Below are positions 10,160 to 22,247 of a DNA stretch of 64,000 nt, in pieces. Each line of letters starts with the position of its first letter. Within the stretch, counting starts at the first letter, position 1. The notes below the pieces were generated by a model. It had not been told where the DNA came from and did not search any database. It was given only the letters and a program-made list of their open reading frames with translations. This DNA comes from Periconia sp. R9002 (Eukaryota > Ascomycota > Dothideomycetes > Pleosporales > Periconiaceae). A program made the translations under genes and the position numbers. The stretch covers positions 186,001 to 250,000 of the forward strand of contig JAMAHW010000032.1 of assembly GCA_023627715.1 (NCBI GenBank). Direction: 5' to 3'.

Positions 10160-13100
10160 AAGCCCCTCATTCTTTTCATGGGCATCCAAACTTTCTTTTG
10201 GACATTGTCAGAGGTGTGAATGACATCGTTTTCTGCGGGCATGGAGCGTGTAGTGGAAGCCGAGCTTTTTTAACAAACGCAGTTTTTAACTTTTTTCTTC
10301 GTCCTTGTTAAAGGAGATGAATTGTACATAGTTTTCTCCTGGCGGGCTCTTTTCCGAATTATCAATACATATACATGATTGTGTTGGCACTGAGACGTGA
10401 CAAAGTTCGAGCCGCAATGTTCTTTCGCAGTGATCACGCCGCAGCTGCTTGGGTAATCGCAATCAATCCCACACGAAGGTGCATTTAACTCTTGCTTGTA
10501 TCTTCGAAGAGTCGCGGCCACTATCTAGTTCTTGAGATCAGCGCTCGAACCAGGACCCAAGGCCAGCTGAAATACCCCTTCAAGCACGTATGGAAAGTTT
10601 TGGGTGTTTTAAATTGGGCTTAGCAAGTTTGAATTTGAAGAACAATGACAGAGTTACGTGCCATCCAACCACATATGAGACTCTATTGTATTCATCGTCG
10701 TAATCGCAGTCAGACGCGTATTCGAGGTCCTCCTCAGTCATTTCGGCACAAATGACCTTTGTATCCTCGCAATCGGCCTCTCTGGAATAAATCTTCTTCT
10801 TATCCTGGATTAAATTCACAACAGTAACGTGGCCATGTCTCTAAGCTTAATAAACAGCTCTTCTATATATATTGTTGTGCTTGCCTGCAATGTTAGCCCC
10901 TTTTAATAGTAGATAACTAGTTATATCTAGTCTATAATTGCAGTCTACCTATATTTTTGCCCGCGTGATGCGTTGACGTCTGCGCTTGTATGACTTACTA
11001 CAGTTCGTATATAGTATCTTGAGGGCAGTAGGGGTGGGTTACAAGGAAGTGGGATATTGGGAAAGCGTTTGTGTATAATGCTCTTGAAAATTTTTTTTGT
11101 ATAGGGTAGATTATTACTGCATGAGAGCATGTTTATTGTAGTAAAGAAAGATATACTTTGTAAGAAGTAGCAGCGGTATTTTAGTATAGGATTAAAATAG
11201 CTGTATCGCATAGCAACAAGTAGTACTTAATTGCTCGCGGTATCGACGCCAATGAGAAGGCACAGAAGGGTGTTGAGCTGTAAAGTGCGAGGTATCAAAA
11301 AAGTATGCAACAATCACCGCAGAGTATTGTACTACTCCTGATATCAACGCAGGCACTAGGTAACATCCTCGGCAAAGACGCAATGCCTATGTTGATTTTG
11401 GCGCACGTGAAGTGCGACGTATATTAATATCCGGCGCGAGATATTAGTAGAAGATCTTGTTGGTTGTATTTGGATTTGTGATTGATGACTCCGGTGAGAC
11501 TGAGGTTGGAAACTCGCGGTGATAGGCATAGAGCATTCCTATTTAGGGTGCGAGGTAGCACTGAGACGTATACATACATGCATGATCGACAATAGCATCG
11601 GTATAGGTATACCTAATGTTGTAAAAAGTGCGATTGGGTAAAAACTGTATTTCTATTTTTGTTTAACAGGTACTCTTGATGATTGCGAGCCACCGCCACA
11701 TCGCATTGCCAATCATGGAAGTTGCAAATAAGAATTAGCCAGATAGGAAATAAGACATAACCGTTGGCGACTCTTCTTTCGCAGAGCCCCCTTTTGCACG
11801 TGATGTTGTTTTTCTGTGTTGACATTGGCAGCGTTTCGAATAGAGCAACACTGCCTATCTGACGTGTTTGCAACGATACCTTGTAGCATACAAAACCAGC
11901 TTGAGGTCACTCGAATGACATGATCCAGTTGCCGTTGCTTGCCGGGGTCTTCGTCAAAGACAAATGCTCGGAAGGCTCGGCCTGTGTCATTACCATCGTC
12001 ATCAGCAATTGAAGTTGGGCCGTCAGACTCAGAGGTCGGCTCGACATCCCCCTGGAAACCAACTCAAACACACATTTCACTGCCACTGTGCCACACTGCA
12101 GGACATGTATTTACGGCAATAAATAAAAAGGAGAAGGCATGTCGGCTCGAACAGTGGCCTTCGCTAAGCATCAACGAAGCAATTAAACACGCCGCCACAA
12201 AAATATGCACGCGAATAAGACGAATCAGACGTCAGACAAAACTCATGATAGGAAATACCGGGAAATACCGTTGATGTCGATGATGATGGCGATGCCAATC
12301 GTTACCGTAGAGGCAAAGCTGCCAGGCACAGGACCGGTTTGGCATGAAAGTGTGACGTCGATCGTAGTAAGCGAGGTGAAGGCGGAGCACCGGGTGGGCC
12401 GTGGGGCTCGTCGGTTAGCCAACATCATCCATCATCCCCTTACCAACCCCAGACTCCTTCACCAACAATCACTCGACGAGATCCTTCCGCCACATCATCA
12501 AAACAACAGTCAACAGTCCCCGGCGCCACGCTGTCAGGCAAAGGGACTCTACTTGCTGCACGATGAACGCAGGGACGACCGGTATCAGTGACAATTCCAC
12601 GACTAAAATGAAGCCTTATGCCGTGCGTGCAGCTATATACAGTTATCCTGGTGCTATAATACCTCGCAAATTCAGGCCCAATGCTCCCATGGAAAGAATT
12701 CCAAGTTTTGGTCGCAATCTACATGCAGGTTCCATCTCTCATTCGCCATTCTAGACTCTCCCCTAAGCTACTAGCCACCGAACTTTCATCTAGCCAACGA
12801 TCGGCACCGCTATGCCGAACGTTTTTGACCAGTGGGTACGTTTCAAACGGCTGTCACCAGCATAAGCGCACTTTGCCACTGGAATCGAACGTTCCAATTG
12901 AGTAGAAGTTGTCGCAAACCATTCACGGCGCAATTGCGGCGCGCGACTACACGTCGTGTATGCGGAGTCTACAATACGGTTACCCTAGAAAACGAGCACT
13001 ATTGAAAAAGATTAGAACGAGCGCGTATTGCGATAGGGCTTGTTCCCATCGTCTTTCCGCTGCAGGGTCCGTCCCGACATCGATTTTCGCCACATGGATC

Positions 13101-14159
13101 GTACCACATCTGATTTGTGGATGAGACAATTCCCCTTTTCCATTCCAAGAAATCGCGGTAAGGAACAGGGGATAGCAATCCAGTTCCGGTACCCCCGCAT
13201 GTTTTCAGCTTGGTAATTTTTGAATTTCGTGTCGGAGATGAGGTCGTTATGCTGTCGAAGCCTTTCGCTTCCGACGTCACTCGTTCTATAGTACTATAGC
13301 TCTATAGCACCAACTAGCATGCCTATAGACCGGTTGCACATCCGGGGTGCCGCACAACTTATCCAACTAGAATTGTAGTCATGATATGATGCATCAATTG
13401 TGAAGATTGACTGTCGCCCTTGCTCGCTTTTGCAACCTGACAACGCAGAGGTAAGCTGAGCCACATGCAATAGCCACCTACGGGCAGCACAACTTGATAG
13501 TGGCGCGACACAAATACTCGCAAATTGCCATCCAAAAGCAGCGGATCACTTCTCCATCGAGACGTTTCCCCCGAATCCAACTTAAGTGCGAAAGCCACAA
13601 TACCCAAAGGCAAACTCTATCACTCGACAGAGGTCAGGGACGACCCCAGCAACAAACACAGGAGTAAGCTTAACGGTCAGCCCTTTCCTAATTTACTCGA
13701 GTCGCCTTGTCGATCGCTTTTGGCATTTCTACCCAGAATCTCATGATCGACGTCACTGTTACTGGGTTCATCTTGCCCTTGGGCCAAACCCATCTTGAAT
13801 TCCCCCTGACGAGCCTACGGGAAGCTCCACAAAAGCGATTGTCGAAAGTATCGACGGCGATCTCGTCCCCGAAACGAACACTCGCGATGACGCTGTCAGT
13901 CACTTCTTCCGCATAGTCCAAGACGGGGCCACCGAGTAGCTAGCCGCGAAAGCGACCAACTACCTTACCTCTGTACTACGTCTAGCGACAACATAGGAGG
14001 CGTGGAAAAGTATAAGAAGGACGGTGGATGTCGACAATACTCCATCATCTCACGACATCGAGCTACCAAACCATCCAATCTACTCAATCACTTCAACCTA
14101 TACTCCATTCACTACCACTACTCGTTCTAAACCACCCAAACCAAACCACACCAATCAAA
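10160..14159. other. 4-kb stretch without a supportable gene
   Basis: Only short, unrelated open frames are present on both strands. The longest are 129 codons or fewer and lack recognisable motifs. Small structures: a 10-bp tandem duplication at 12251-12270 and a 14-bp palindrome (CTATAGTACTATAG) at 13286-13299. The right end holds the hydrophobin promoter. Decayed mobile DNA is possible but no terminal repeats or transposase motifs were seen. Confidence 0.5.
14011..14016 (+). promoter_or_regulatory. TATA element of the hydrophobin gene
   Basis: TATAAG lies about 145 bp upstream of the hydrophobin start codon. It is followed by a T-poor, A/C-rich leader ending CAATCAAAATG, the usual form of a strongly expressed fungal gene. 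Confidence 0.5.
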
Positions 14160-14569
14160 ATGCAGTTCACCATCACCGCTATCGTTGCCTTCGCTGCCGC
14201 CGCCATGGCCGCTCCCGTCCTCGAGGAGCGCCAGGCGAACCTTTGCTCCAGCGGCTCGCCCCTGTGCTGTGCCACTGATGTCCTCAACCTCGCTGACCTC
14301 GACTGCGCTACTCGTACGTTCTTCTCCACTTCTTCCTCCCCCTTGCATCGTCTTATGATCACCATCATACGCATTCAACACTCCTACACACTCTCCTAAG
14401 CCATATACACAACCCCAGCTAACATTTCATACCAACAGCTGCCACCACTCCCGCCGATGTCGATGCCTTCATCGGCGTCTGCAGCAACGCCGGTCAGCAA
14501 GCCAAGTGCTGCGTCCTTCCCATCCTCGGCCAGGCCCTCTTCTGCTCCGACGTCAACCCCTCTTCTTAA
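14160..14569 (+). CDS. class II hydrophobin
   Basis: A secreted surface-active protein that self-assembles at air-water or wall interfaces. Exons are 14160-14313 and 14439-14569, with a CTAAC branch site; the product has 94 residues. Residues 1-18 form the signal peptide, and a short pro-segment follows (LEERQ). The eight cysteines at 29, 36, 37, 49, 66, 75, 76 and 87 give C-X6-CC-X11-C-X16-C-X8-CC-X10-C. The X11, X16, X8 and X10 spacings are those of class II hydrophobins, whereas the first gap is normally 9-10. An in-frame ATG at 14028 exists, but the signal peptide fixes the start at 14160. Hydrophobins coat aerial hyphae and spores and often aid attachment. Confidence 0.93.
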
Positions 14570-16038
14570 ATGCAGAAAAACCTCCTTCGTCATCTTCTTT
14601 TTCGACTTGAAATGAAACATGTAATGTACTTTTTTGGACTGAAAGATTGTCCATGATTATGTATTGGGAACTTTTTGGGATAGTGGGATTGTCTATTGGA
14701 TAGGACTCGACAGGAATTGCAAATTAAGTCTCTTTTGTTTAGATTTTGATTTTGTGTTTTGTTGTGATTTGCTGTGTGTGGTGCGAAAATTTCGTGACTC
14801 TTTGGTTGAATTGACAGTGTTTCTGCTGCAGCAATTAGGTTTTACCACAAAGGGGTACTTTCCATGCAGGCCTAATCTTCTTATTTCCTAAACTCGTTCA
14901 AAATTGGAGAAAGGGTAGGAACAGACGCTAAAGGGGGGCAGAGACAAAGACTAAAGGGATGGAGAGACAGACGCTGAAAAGAGTGAGTGATAGATACGAA
15001 AAGAAGGGAGAGACAAACGCCAACCGTGCTTAGAGAGAAGTAGCTGTAGGCCATAGAAAGAGTCTGGAAAAGTGGAAATTCTAGCCAGCGTGTGTGTGCT
15101 TCGATCACTTGGGTCGGTGAGATGCTTGATACAAATGATATGACTATCCCCTTCATTTGCATAAAGCGATACAGCAGTCAGTTGCGCGTACAATTTGACT
15201 CTTTTTTTAGACGTAATCTCTCCACCTTCTTGTACAATGTCGGTGATAGCTTCGACGTACGCAAGGAGCTCAGCAAGGGGATGGCTTACAACGTGCTTAA
15301 ACATAGAAAAATAAATAGAGAACTTTAGAGCAGCACACGCAAAATCACTTCGCGCCAGCATTTGTATACGACACATTCGTTCGTGAGAGCAATGTTACTT
15401 GGATACTCCACAGCACCTTCCTTATCTAATCAATCTCAAACGTATCATCCTGGCATTCCAGTGGCTAGAATTGTTCAACCTTCCTAATCGGGTAAATATG
15501 TGACTGCCTGTGGATTACTGCTAAGTTTCAGTGTACTGAAATTGCCTCGATGCCCTAAAATTGGTGGTCGATGGAAACTTGTTATGATGCGTTGTCGGAT
15601 ATCAGCACCACGTATCCATAATTCTTTTTTGCTTTTTTTCTCACGCGCACTTTTTCTTGGAAGGGAAGGTTGATATATAGGTCGTTGGTAAATGAAGAAA
15701 CATTTTCACCGTTCGTGGGTGTTGATAAAGACACAAACTTTTGGTCCATAATGCCTCCAACGCCATTAGAACCGAAGAAACCGAAAAACCGAAACGAAAC
15801 GATACATTGCTTAGTCCTGCGTGAGGCGACGTAACTCGCCATTCGGTCTACTCCATTTCAAATGTGGCCATCGTCATGGCAGGGCTTCTGATTCAATCAC
15901 CTCGCCAGCGACCCTGGCAACGTTATCCGGTGCGGCCGGGAAACACTGCATATGTGTAGTAGTCTCACCAAAGCCTCTGTTATTTCAGTCGTCTTGTGAA
16001 TATCACTTGATGCGGATGCTTCCTTCCTCATACTTGTA
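14570..16038. other. convergent intergenic region
   Basis: Lies between the 3' ends of the hydrophobin (plus) and the kinase (minus). T-rich 3' UTR-like sequence runs to about 14900. At 14910-15010 an imperfect purine-rich repeat (AGAGACA/GACGCT variants) occurs. A minus-strand open frame at 14951-15376 (141 codons) has no recognisable motif and is not called. Confidence 0.5.
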
Positions 16039-17262
16039 TCAATTGATATTGTGGTTGGTTTTCGTTATGTTCGTTCGCTCCGGTTCGTTCTCATGTGATA
16101 CTGTGTCCTCACTCCTGACCTGTTGCGGAATCACAAAGTCCGAATTCTCACACTCGCCACAGAAAAGTGGGCAATTCGGACTGGATCGACGAGCCATCTC
16201 GTCTTTTAAAGAAGCGACAACGCCTTCGGTAGGCATCCGTGTCTCGCTCTGAGAATCCAACATCTCTCGAGCAATAACGAATAAGTTGCGAAACTCAAAT
16301 CCACCTGCACCAAGTTTTCCCAAGCTGTCCCGAACTTCGTCAATTCTCTGCCAGTATGGCATGCGATCCAAAGCTATTGCCATAGCCTCGGGAACCAGCA
16401 CCGCCATTATCTCCACAAACACGCACCCAAGGGAAAACACATCCGACTTTCTGTTCCTCGGGTCGTGCTGCGCGACTTCGGGCGCACAGTAGCGGTACGT
16501 GAGGCCCCTCGGTGCTCCTGTCGTGGTGGTGCTTCGATTACTCGCGTCGAGCGCGATGCCGAAATCTGTGTATATTACATGCCCTTCATGTACCAGTATG
16601 TTCTGTGGCTTAATGTCTTTATGGCGAACAGTCAGACTGTGGATAAATGCGAGACCGCTGGCAAGACATCCGAAAGCTTGGATAAGAACACGTCTCTGCT
16701 CCTGCGTCATGGAACGTTTCTCCTGAATTTCTAAGAGATAATGCGCGAGGTCGCCATTGCTAGCTACGGGTGTGAGGAGCATGCCCAGTTCATTTTTGCG
16801 TGCGTATGACCAGTGAACTTTGACGATATGCGGATGCGATTGAAGCCTCTTGATGATGTCGATTTCGTTTTTGACATCTTGCTTGAATCTCTCCAAAGAA
16901 GGACCGTAGTAGGGTCGAAAGATTTTGTGTGCGAATCTTTGGTGCGGTGAATTTTGGGCTTCGACTATTTCGATGACGGCACTGCCACCTCGTCCTAACC
17001 CATCGATGTGACGGAATGGTAGGACACTGTCGTTGAGTACTTCAACATGCTCGCCTGGTTGGAGGCGTATTCTTTTTCTTTTTTCCGAGACAAAAATAAT
17101 GGGGACAGTTGAGGAAATCGACATGATCAAAGTTACACTTATCAAACGATAATCAGAAGGCGCTAGCATTAGGGGGACAGAACAAAAAAAGAGGGTAAGA
17201 ACTATGAGGCATATGAAGAACGTGCTAGGAAAATAAAAACGGATGTCTTCCACTGAATACAT
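16039..17262 (-). CDS. serine/threonine protein kinase
   Basis: A eukaryotic-type protein kinase, 407 residues from the most upstream ATG. The glycine loop is GLGRGGSAV (88-96), the ATP lysine is Lys113 (FAHKIF) and the helix-C glutamate is about Glu133. The catalytic loop is HKDIKPQN (His214-Lys215-Asp216), followed by DFG (233-235), APE (260-262) and the F-helix SDVFSLG. All key residues are present, so it should be active. The usual HRD arginine is lysine. Residues 1-50 are hydrophobic and may be a membrane segment, an untranslated leader, or the result of a missed intron; Met47 (17124) is an alternative start giving a soluble kinase. The short C-terminal tail has several Cys. Substrate and pathway are unknown. 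Confidence 0.88.
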   Translation of the reverse strand: MYSVEDIRFYFPSTFFICLIVLTLFFCSVPLMLAPSDYRLISVTLIMSISSTVPIIFVSEKRKRIRLQPGEHVEVLNDSVLPFRHIDGLGRGGSAVIEIVEAQNSPHQRFAHKIFRPYYGPSLERFKQDVKNEIDIIKRLQSHPHIVKVHWSYARKNELGMLLTPVASNGDLAHYLLEIQEKRSMTQEQRRVLIQAFGCLASGLAFIHSLTVRHKDIKPQNILVHEGHVIYTDFGIALDASNRSTTTTGAPRGLTYRYCAPEVAQHDPRNRKSDVFSLGCVFVEIMAVLVPEAMAIALDRMPYWQRIDEVRDSLGKLGAGGFEFRNLFVIAREMLDSQSETRMPTEGVVASLKDEMARRSSPNCPLFCGECENSDFVIPQQVRSEDTVSHENEPERTNITKTNHNIN

Positions 17263-18552
17263 TTATTCCTCTGCTCTTCCTATGCGATTTCGAAAGAAAC
17301 AACCCCAAAGTCATTCCACACCAACGCTGTGCCGTCCCCGTATTATACTTACCCACCCCGCTCTCACAGCCTGTCCACCCTGAGAAGCGCTTGGCCCCCA
17401 TTCGCTTCTCCCTTCCCAGCGGCTATCCGTCCTATCCCAGACGCCAAATCTCTCCTCTTTAGAACCGACCTGCATGAATTGATGATAGGGGCCAAACTCA
17501 ATGGGCTCCATGAGTCTGCTTCGTGACGAGGCTGAAGCGGGGAGGACGAAGTGTTTCAGATCTGCGAGGAAGAAGGGAGGATGTTTTGAACAGGCTTATA
17601 TTCCTTTACCATCAACCTTCCTACCCCTACATCGGAAAGCACCAACACCAACCCAACACGCACAAATGCTACAACACGAGAAAACCTCATCCCTATCCCA
17701 TCCCTGAAGCGGAACACCACAAACGATACGGGTATACCTTTTTATCGGACCTACCCATCCAACCAATCACAACCACGATCCCAAAATACCACCGAGCGAA
17801 CAAATTTACGCGCGCGCGCCCACATGAAAAAAAGAAAAGAAAAAAAAAAGACATACACCTATTCCATCCTAAGAACAAACAACTAGTATTTCCTGCGTAC
17901 ATACTGCACTCCTGCCTGCCCGCGACAAGCATGCTTTGGCAGAAGAAAAAAGATACTTCTGAAAGAACGTGTGAAAAGAATAAACAAAAAATATAAATTC
18001 ATCATCGCAGAGTATCGTACTACTCCCAGTATCGGTGAGAGGACGTATATATTCACAGATGTAGCTGCGCATACATCTGGATACCCGAAAACCTGCACAA
18101 AGGTATCAACCATTCCCAATTACGTATGTATGTATATCAACTACCTAGGTATATCTCTCATGCAACAAAGAAATATCCTTCACCCCCACCAAACCAAAAA
18201 AACGCCAACGTACCTAACCACGCACATACCCAACGCTTTCGCTACCTCGTTCCATATATACCTACATATATGTACCCAGGGCACCTCAATCCAGAAGAAA
18301 AGAAAACGGACGGTAATACATAACATAAGTTCTTAAACCTCATTACATACACACCAATATCAATATCCATAACAAAAAAAGCCATCCCGATCCTCCCTCC
18401 CTCCCTTCCTTCACAGAAGGAAAGGGGAAAAAAGGTACAAAAAACACCTAAACAAATCCCCCGACCGATCCGATCATCCGTCCATCCCATTCCATTCGTA
18501 CATTAAAAAAGCTCGTAGGTAACTTAGCAAAAGAGAGAAAAACCGCGTTTCT
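17263..18552. other. intergenic region, A/C-rich on the plus strand
   Basis: Between the kinase start and the end of the next minus-strand gene. The plus strand is T-poor from 17600 to 18500, which leaves long chance open frames (for example 17523-17996), best read as the 3' UTR and spacer of minus-strand transcription. A run of alternating CG lies near 17810-17820. Confidence 0.5.
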
Positions 18553-21500
18553 TCACTGCGTGACACCCCTCAACCCCTGCAGCACCAATCCGAAAATAAC
18601 ACCTCTGGCCACACTTTCCACCTGTACGGCATCAAACACTTTCCCCAGCGCCTCCCCACTAGCCGCAGCGCCCATGACGCTGGTAAGCGCCTGCGGCATG
18701 CCCCTCTCAACCAGCAACTTCCTCGCCTTAACCCTCAACGCCTCCTTCTCCTCTTCATTCGGTTCCGGCGGCCAGCCCGCGAGCTCGTCGGTCGTAGGCA
18801 GCGCGTTGGCGCGGATCTTGCGGATCTGGGCTGCGAGGCCGGCGTCGGAGGCGGAGGCGTCGAGGACGGTGGTTTGGAGGAGGGTTTGGATGGAGGTGAG
18901 TTGGGGGTTCCCCGGGCGGAGGAGGAAGGTTTTTGCGGCGTTGAGGAGGGTGCGGCGGAGCGACCATGCGGAGGAGAGGGTGTAGAGTTCTGTTATCATG
19001 GCGAAGACGAGCTCGATGAGGACGGTGGTTTCTTGCTCGGAGAGCGGGGCGTGGTTGCGTGGTTTGGAGGGGGTGGGCTGGGTGGTGGTGGGGTTTGAGG
19101 GTTGGGAGGGGTTTGCTGAGGATGTGGTGGGTTTGGGGGGTGAGGCGAGGGAGAAGGAGGAGAGGCGGCGTGGGAGATATGCTGCGTCGCTGTTGTTGGT
19201 GTTGGTGAGGGAGAGGGATGTTGTTGATGCACGCGCTGGCGAAGAAGTGTAATCGTCGGTTATCTCGGATGGCATAGGTGGGAGGTTGAGAATTTGGTCT
19301 CCGCCCATTGTGGGGGAGAGGTCGAAGCTCTCGCGGACCGAGGGCGCCCGGCTGTTGCTACGTGATGCCCCGTAGACCGATGAGCGACTCGATTTCTTGC
19401 CGTCACCATCAGGGTTGTAGCTTGGGCGGCGTTCCATTAAAGCTTCCCGCTGTGGTTGCTGATCGATGATGGGTGAATTGGGGTTGCGGAGCGATTCGGT
19501 CGATGTGCGTTTAGTCGCTGCTAGGGACAGGGTACTTTCTGTGCGGATATGCGTGGGCAGCTCGGAAACTGTGCTTTCAGCACGGTGGTGGCGAGTTTGA
19601 ATTGTCGCGTTTGGAGTGGAAGACGTAGATGTACGCGATATGCTGGCAGGACTGTTCGCCACAGATTCGCGGTTCTTTTTCCCTGTAAAGGGGGTTCCCA
19701 CGCTGCCCAGAACGCCTGTCACGCCTCCAAAGAGGGCTTTTCCACCACCAGCAACCTCTTTGGGTGCTTTGGTAAGCACATCCATCATGCCTTTGCCCAT
19801 AGTCTCGAAGGCCTGCCCCGGCCATATACCACCGCCGCCAGGTGACTTGCCAGAGCCGATCTCCTTATCGAGGAAACGCTTCAAGCCTTCGCTTTCGGCG
19901 AGCGGTTTGTACTGCACGGCATCATTCAGATATCGCTCCAGTTCACCACGCAGAGAGTGTTTCGTGTGATTCTTCCAGGTGGGTAACTCCTTGTGGGCTT
20001 CTATGAAGCCCGTTGCTCCTGCAATGGGTGCAATCCGGCGAAGCACCTCATGAAGGGTTTCGAAGTCACTGTACTTCTTTGCCGACATCCATCCCTTATA
20101 ATAGTCCAGAGAAGGTTCGATTTGGATTAGATATTCCACCGTGGGCTTGTTTCGAATGATGGCTTTCTCTCCCGGTTGGGCATCGTCAAAGATAGTAAGT
20201 CTACAGTTGTGCAGAGTGAGTGGCGGCGGTGCAGGTGGCGGATTGTCTGACAAAGCCGTCGGGGCATTGGCTGGCGGAAGGATCTGATCGAAGCTTGTAA
20301 AAGATTCCTTCTTCGGGGGTTTGGACACAGGCTCAGGTGCCGTCACGGCTGATGGGAGGCTGGGTTCAGGTGAATGCGTTGGAGGGGCACCCGAGCCTCC
20401 AAATGTGGATGTATTGTCATTATCGGCCAATGTCTCACTCTGCGAAGACGTCGGCGTAACGATACCTTGAGTGGTGCTCTCGGATTGATCGTCTGTCAGG
20501 GACGGATTCGAAGGGATGGATTGATCTTTGAGACGCTTAGCGTCCTCTTCAGCGATCATTTGGCTCAGTCGCTGGGCTTCCATTAGGGCATCATCCATAG
20601 CCTGCTGGGCTTTGCTAACAGCTCGCTTGTGTTTCTTTACTTCCGCTGAATCTTCGGCCGTGTCTTTGTGGTTTCCGGGTAATTCCTTCCCGTCATTTCC
20701 CTGGGGTGATGAGCCTTCCACGCCCGCATCGATGGCGTTCATCAGCTCAGGTTCGCCGTCCTCCAGAAGGTAAACAATCCAGCCATTGATCCACTCAGGT
20801 TTCGAACAGGTCGTGACGATCATCTCTAGCACCGTCTTCGCTAGGATTTGATGGAGAAAAACCCGGGCAGGTAGACAATTATAAGTCTTGGACTCGAGAT
20901 AGTTCTGGAGGATATCTTCGGCGGCGACATCAAACTGTTTCGCTTGATAGTCGCGACTGAGAATATTAGATAGCGTACTGTCGCGCCTCATCTTCAGGTA
21001 TGAATCAATGGCGTCGGCAGCAGTGTCACCGGGCGAGGCCATTATGGCGTTTGACAATTCTTGGAATATTATAATCATAAAGGACGAAGATCGAGTCGTG
21101 AAATCAATGAAGATATCGGAGGGACGCTTTCGCGAAAGGTGATTGGACATGGAGAGGATGAAAGCTGTAAAGGTTTGGCGGCTCGCTTTGGGGAATAGTT
21201 CTTCGTTGGGTAGAATTGGCCCGTACCACCATCTGCCTTGCATTAGATGTATGTACAGCAAATGGTAGTGCGACAACCACATACTTGACATAGTCCCGGA
21301 TGACCGCGTCAGTCAGCTCATTGAGTGCTGCAGCAGTTTCCGGACGGAACTCTGAGTAGTCGAGCTCTTTCCCTGAGAATAGCTTTACAGCCAGGTCTGA
21401 ATCCTCTCTGGCATCTGCGCTCTCCTTCTCCTTGTCCCCATCCTTGCCATTCTCAGCTACGTTCCGCCAATCTAGCACTCTGCGCGCAATGTCTATGCCC

Positions 21501-21910
21501 AATTCACGTCTTCGGTCCACCGACTGTCCCGCATGTTGTCCTTCGGCGCCATGGCTATGTCCTTCCCACGTAGCATGCAGCACTACACCACCAACAACGC
21601 CAATTAGCAGAAGGCCGACCCTCCCCAATACCAAATAAGTGCTTGCGCCCAATCCTACAAGGCAAGCGCCCAAGGTTTCGTTGCTGGCTGTTGCCAAGAA
21701 AGTAAGGGCGCGGTCGGTGAGGGCCTTGACGTCGAGGGACGGCGCCTGAGGGTCGAGGCTTTTGTCTTCTTTGTCAAAAACATCTTGCTCTGGTAATTGT
21801 TCTTTCGGGGGAATTGGTTCGGATCCGGACGAGGGAATAGCAGTCTCTAGCTTATCTGTCTCCGTAGAGGATTCGCGGAAGCTCGGCGGAGGTTCGATGG
21901 GGTCGCTCAT
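18553..21910 (-). CDS. PXA-PX-Nexin_C membrane protein (Mdm1/sorting-nexin-like)
   Basis: A predicted 1101-residue membrane-tethering protein. Exons on the minus strand are 21910-21285 and 21232-18553; the 52-bp intron has a CTAAT branch site and joins inside the PXA motif, giving YVKWWYGPI at about 206-214. Two adjacent hydrophobic segments lie near residues 80-118. The PXA domain spans about 185-390. A Ser/Pro-rich linker follows, then the PX domain at about 545-670 (phosphoinositide binding, with a YSDFETLHEVLRR core), a low-complexity region, and a Nexin_C-type domain at about 935-1095. The order resembles yeast Mdm1 and animal SNX13/14, which tether the ER to vacuole/lysosome and lipid droplets, but I see no RGS domain between PXA and PX. 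It shares a 337-bp divergent promoter with the thioesterase gene. Confidence 0.9.
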
Positions 21911-22247
21911 AGTGTCGGCGTGGGGTGAGCGCCAACATCAGCGCATGGAGTAGACGACACGAGCCCTGGGAGAGGGCGAACAAGAGGGTGGAAATATGCG
22001 GGCGGGTTCTATTCGTACAGCGCTCGAGTCAATAAGCAATGTGGCTTTATAAAGACCGTCTATTCTTATTCATCAGCCGTTTCGCATCTATGGTTCCTGA
22101 TCATCTCAGGACGTCGGTCAAACCTTTCGCCGAGGCTCCAATCAGACGCCAGCGGCTTCGCACAGATTCATCCCTCTGCTCCATCACTTTTCCATCCCAT
22201 CTCGTCTCACCTCATCTCCTCACAACTCCGGTCTTGACTATATCAAG
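21911..22247. promoter_or_regulatory. 337-bp divergent promoter
   Basis: Separates the minus-strand PXA-PX gene from the plus-strand thioesterase. TATAAA at 22048-22053 is placed about 195 bp before the thioesterase ATG, and the sequence after 22140 is C/T-rich leader. Both genes touch lipid metabolism or membranes, so co-regulation is possible but not shown. Confidence 0.55.

Noticed and set aside
12999..13280. Minus-strand frame with Cys/Gly-rich end
   Set aside because: Briefly looked enzyme-like, but no continuous family pattern on either side and no start or splice support.
17523..17996. 157-codon frame in the kinase/PXA spacer
   Set aside because: No ATG at its start; the strand is T-poor, so stops are rare by composition.
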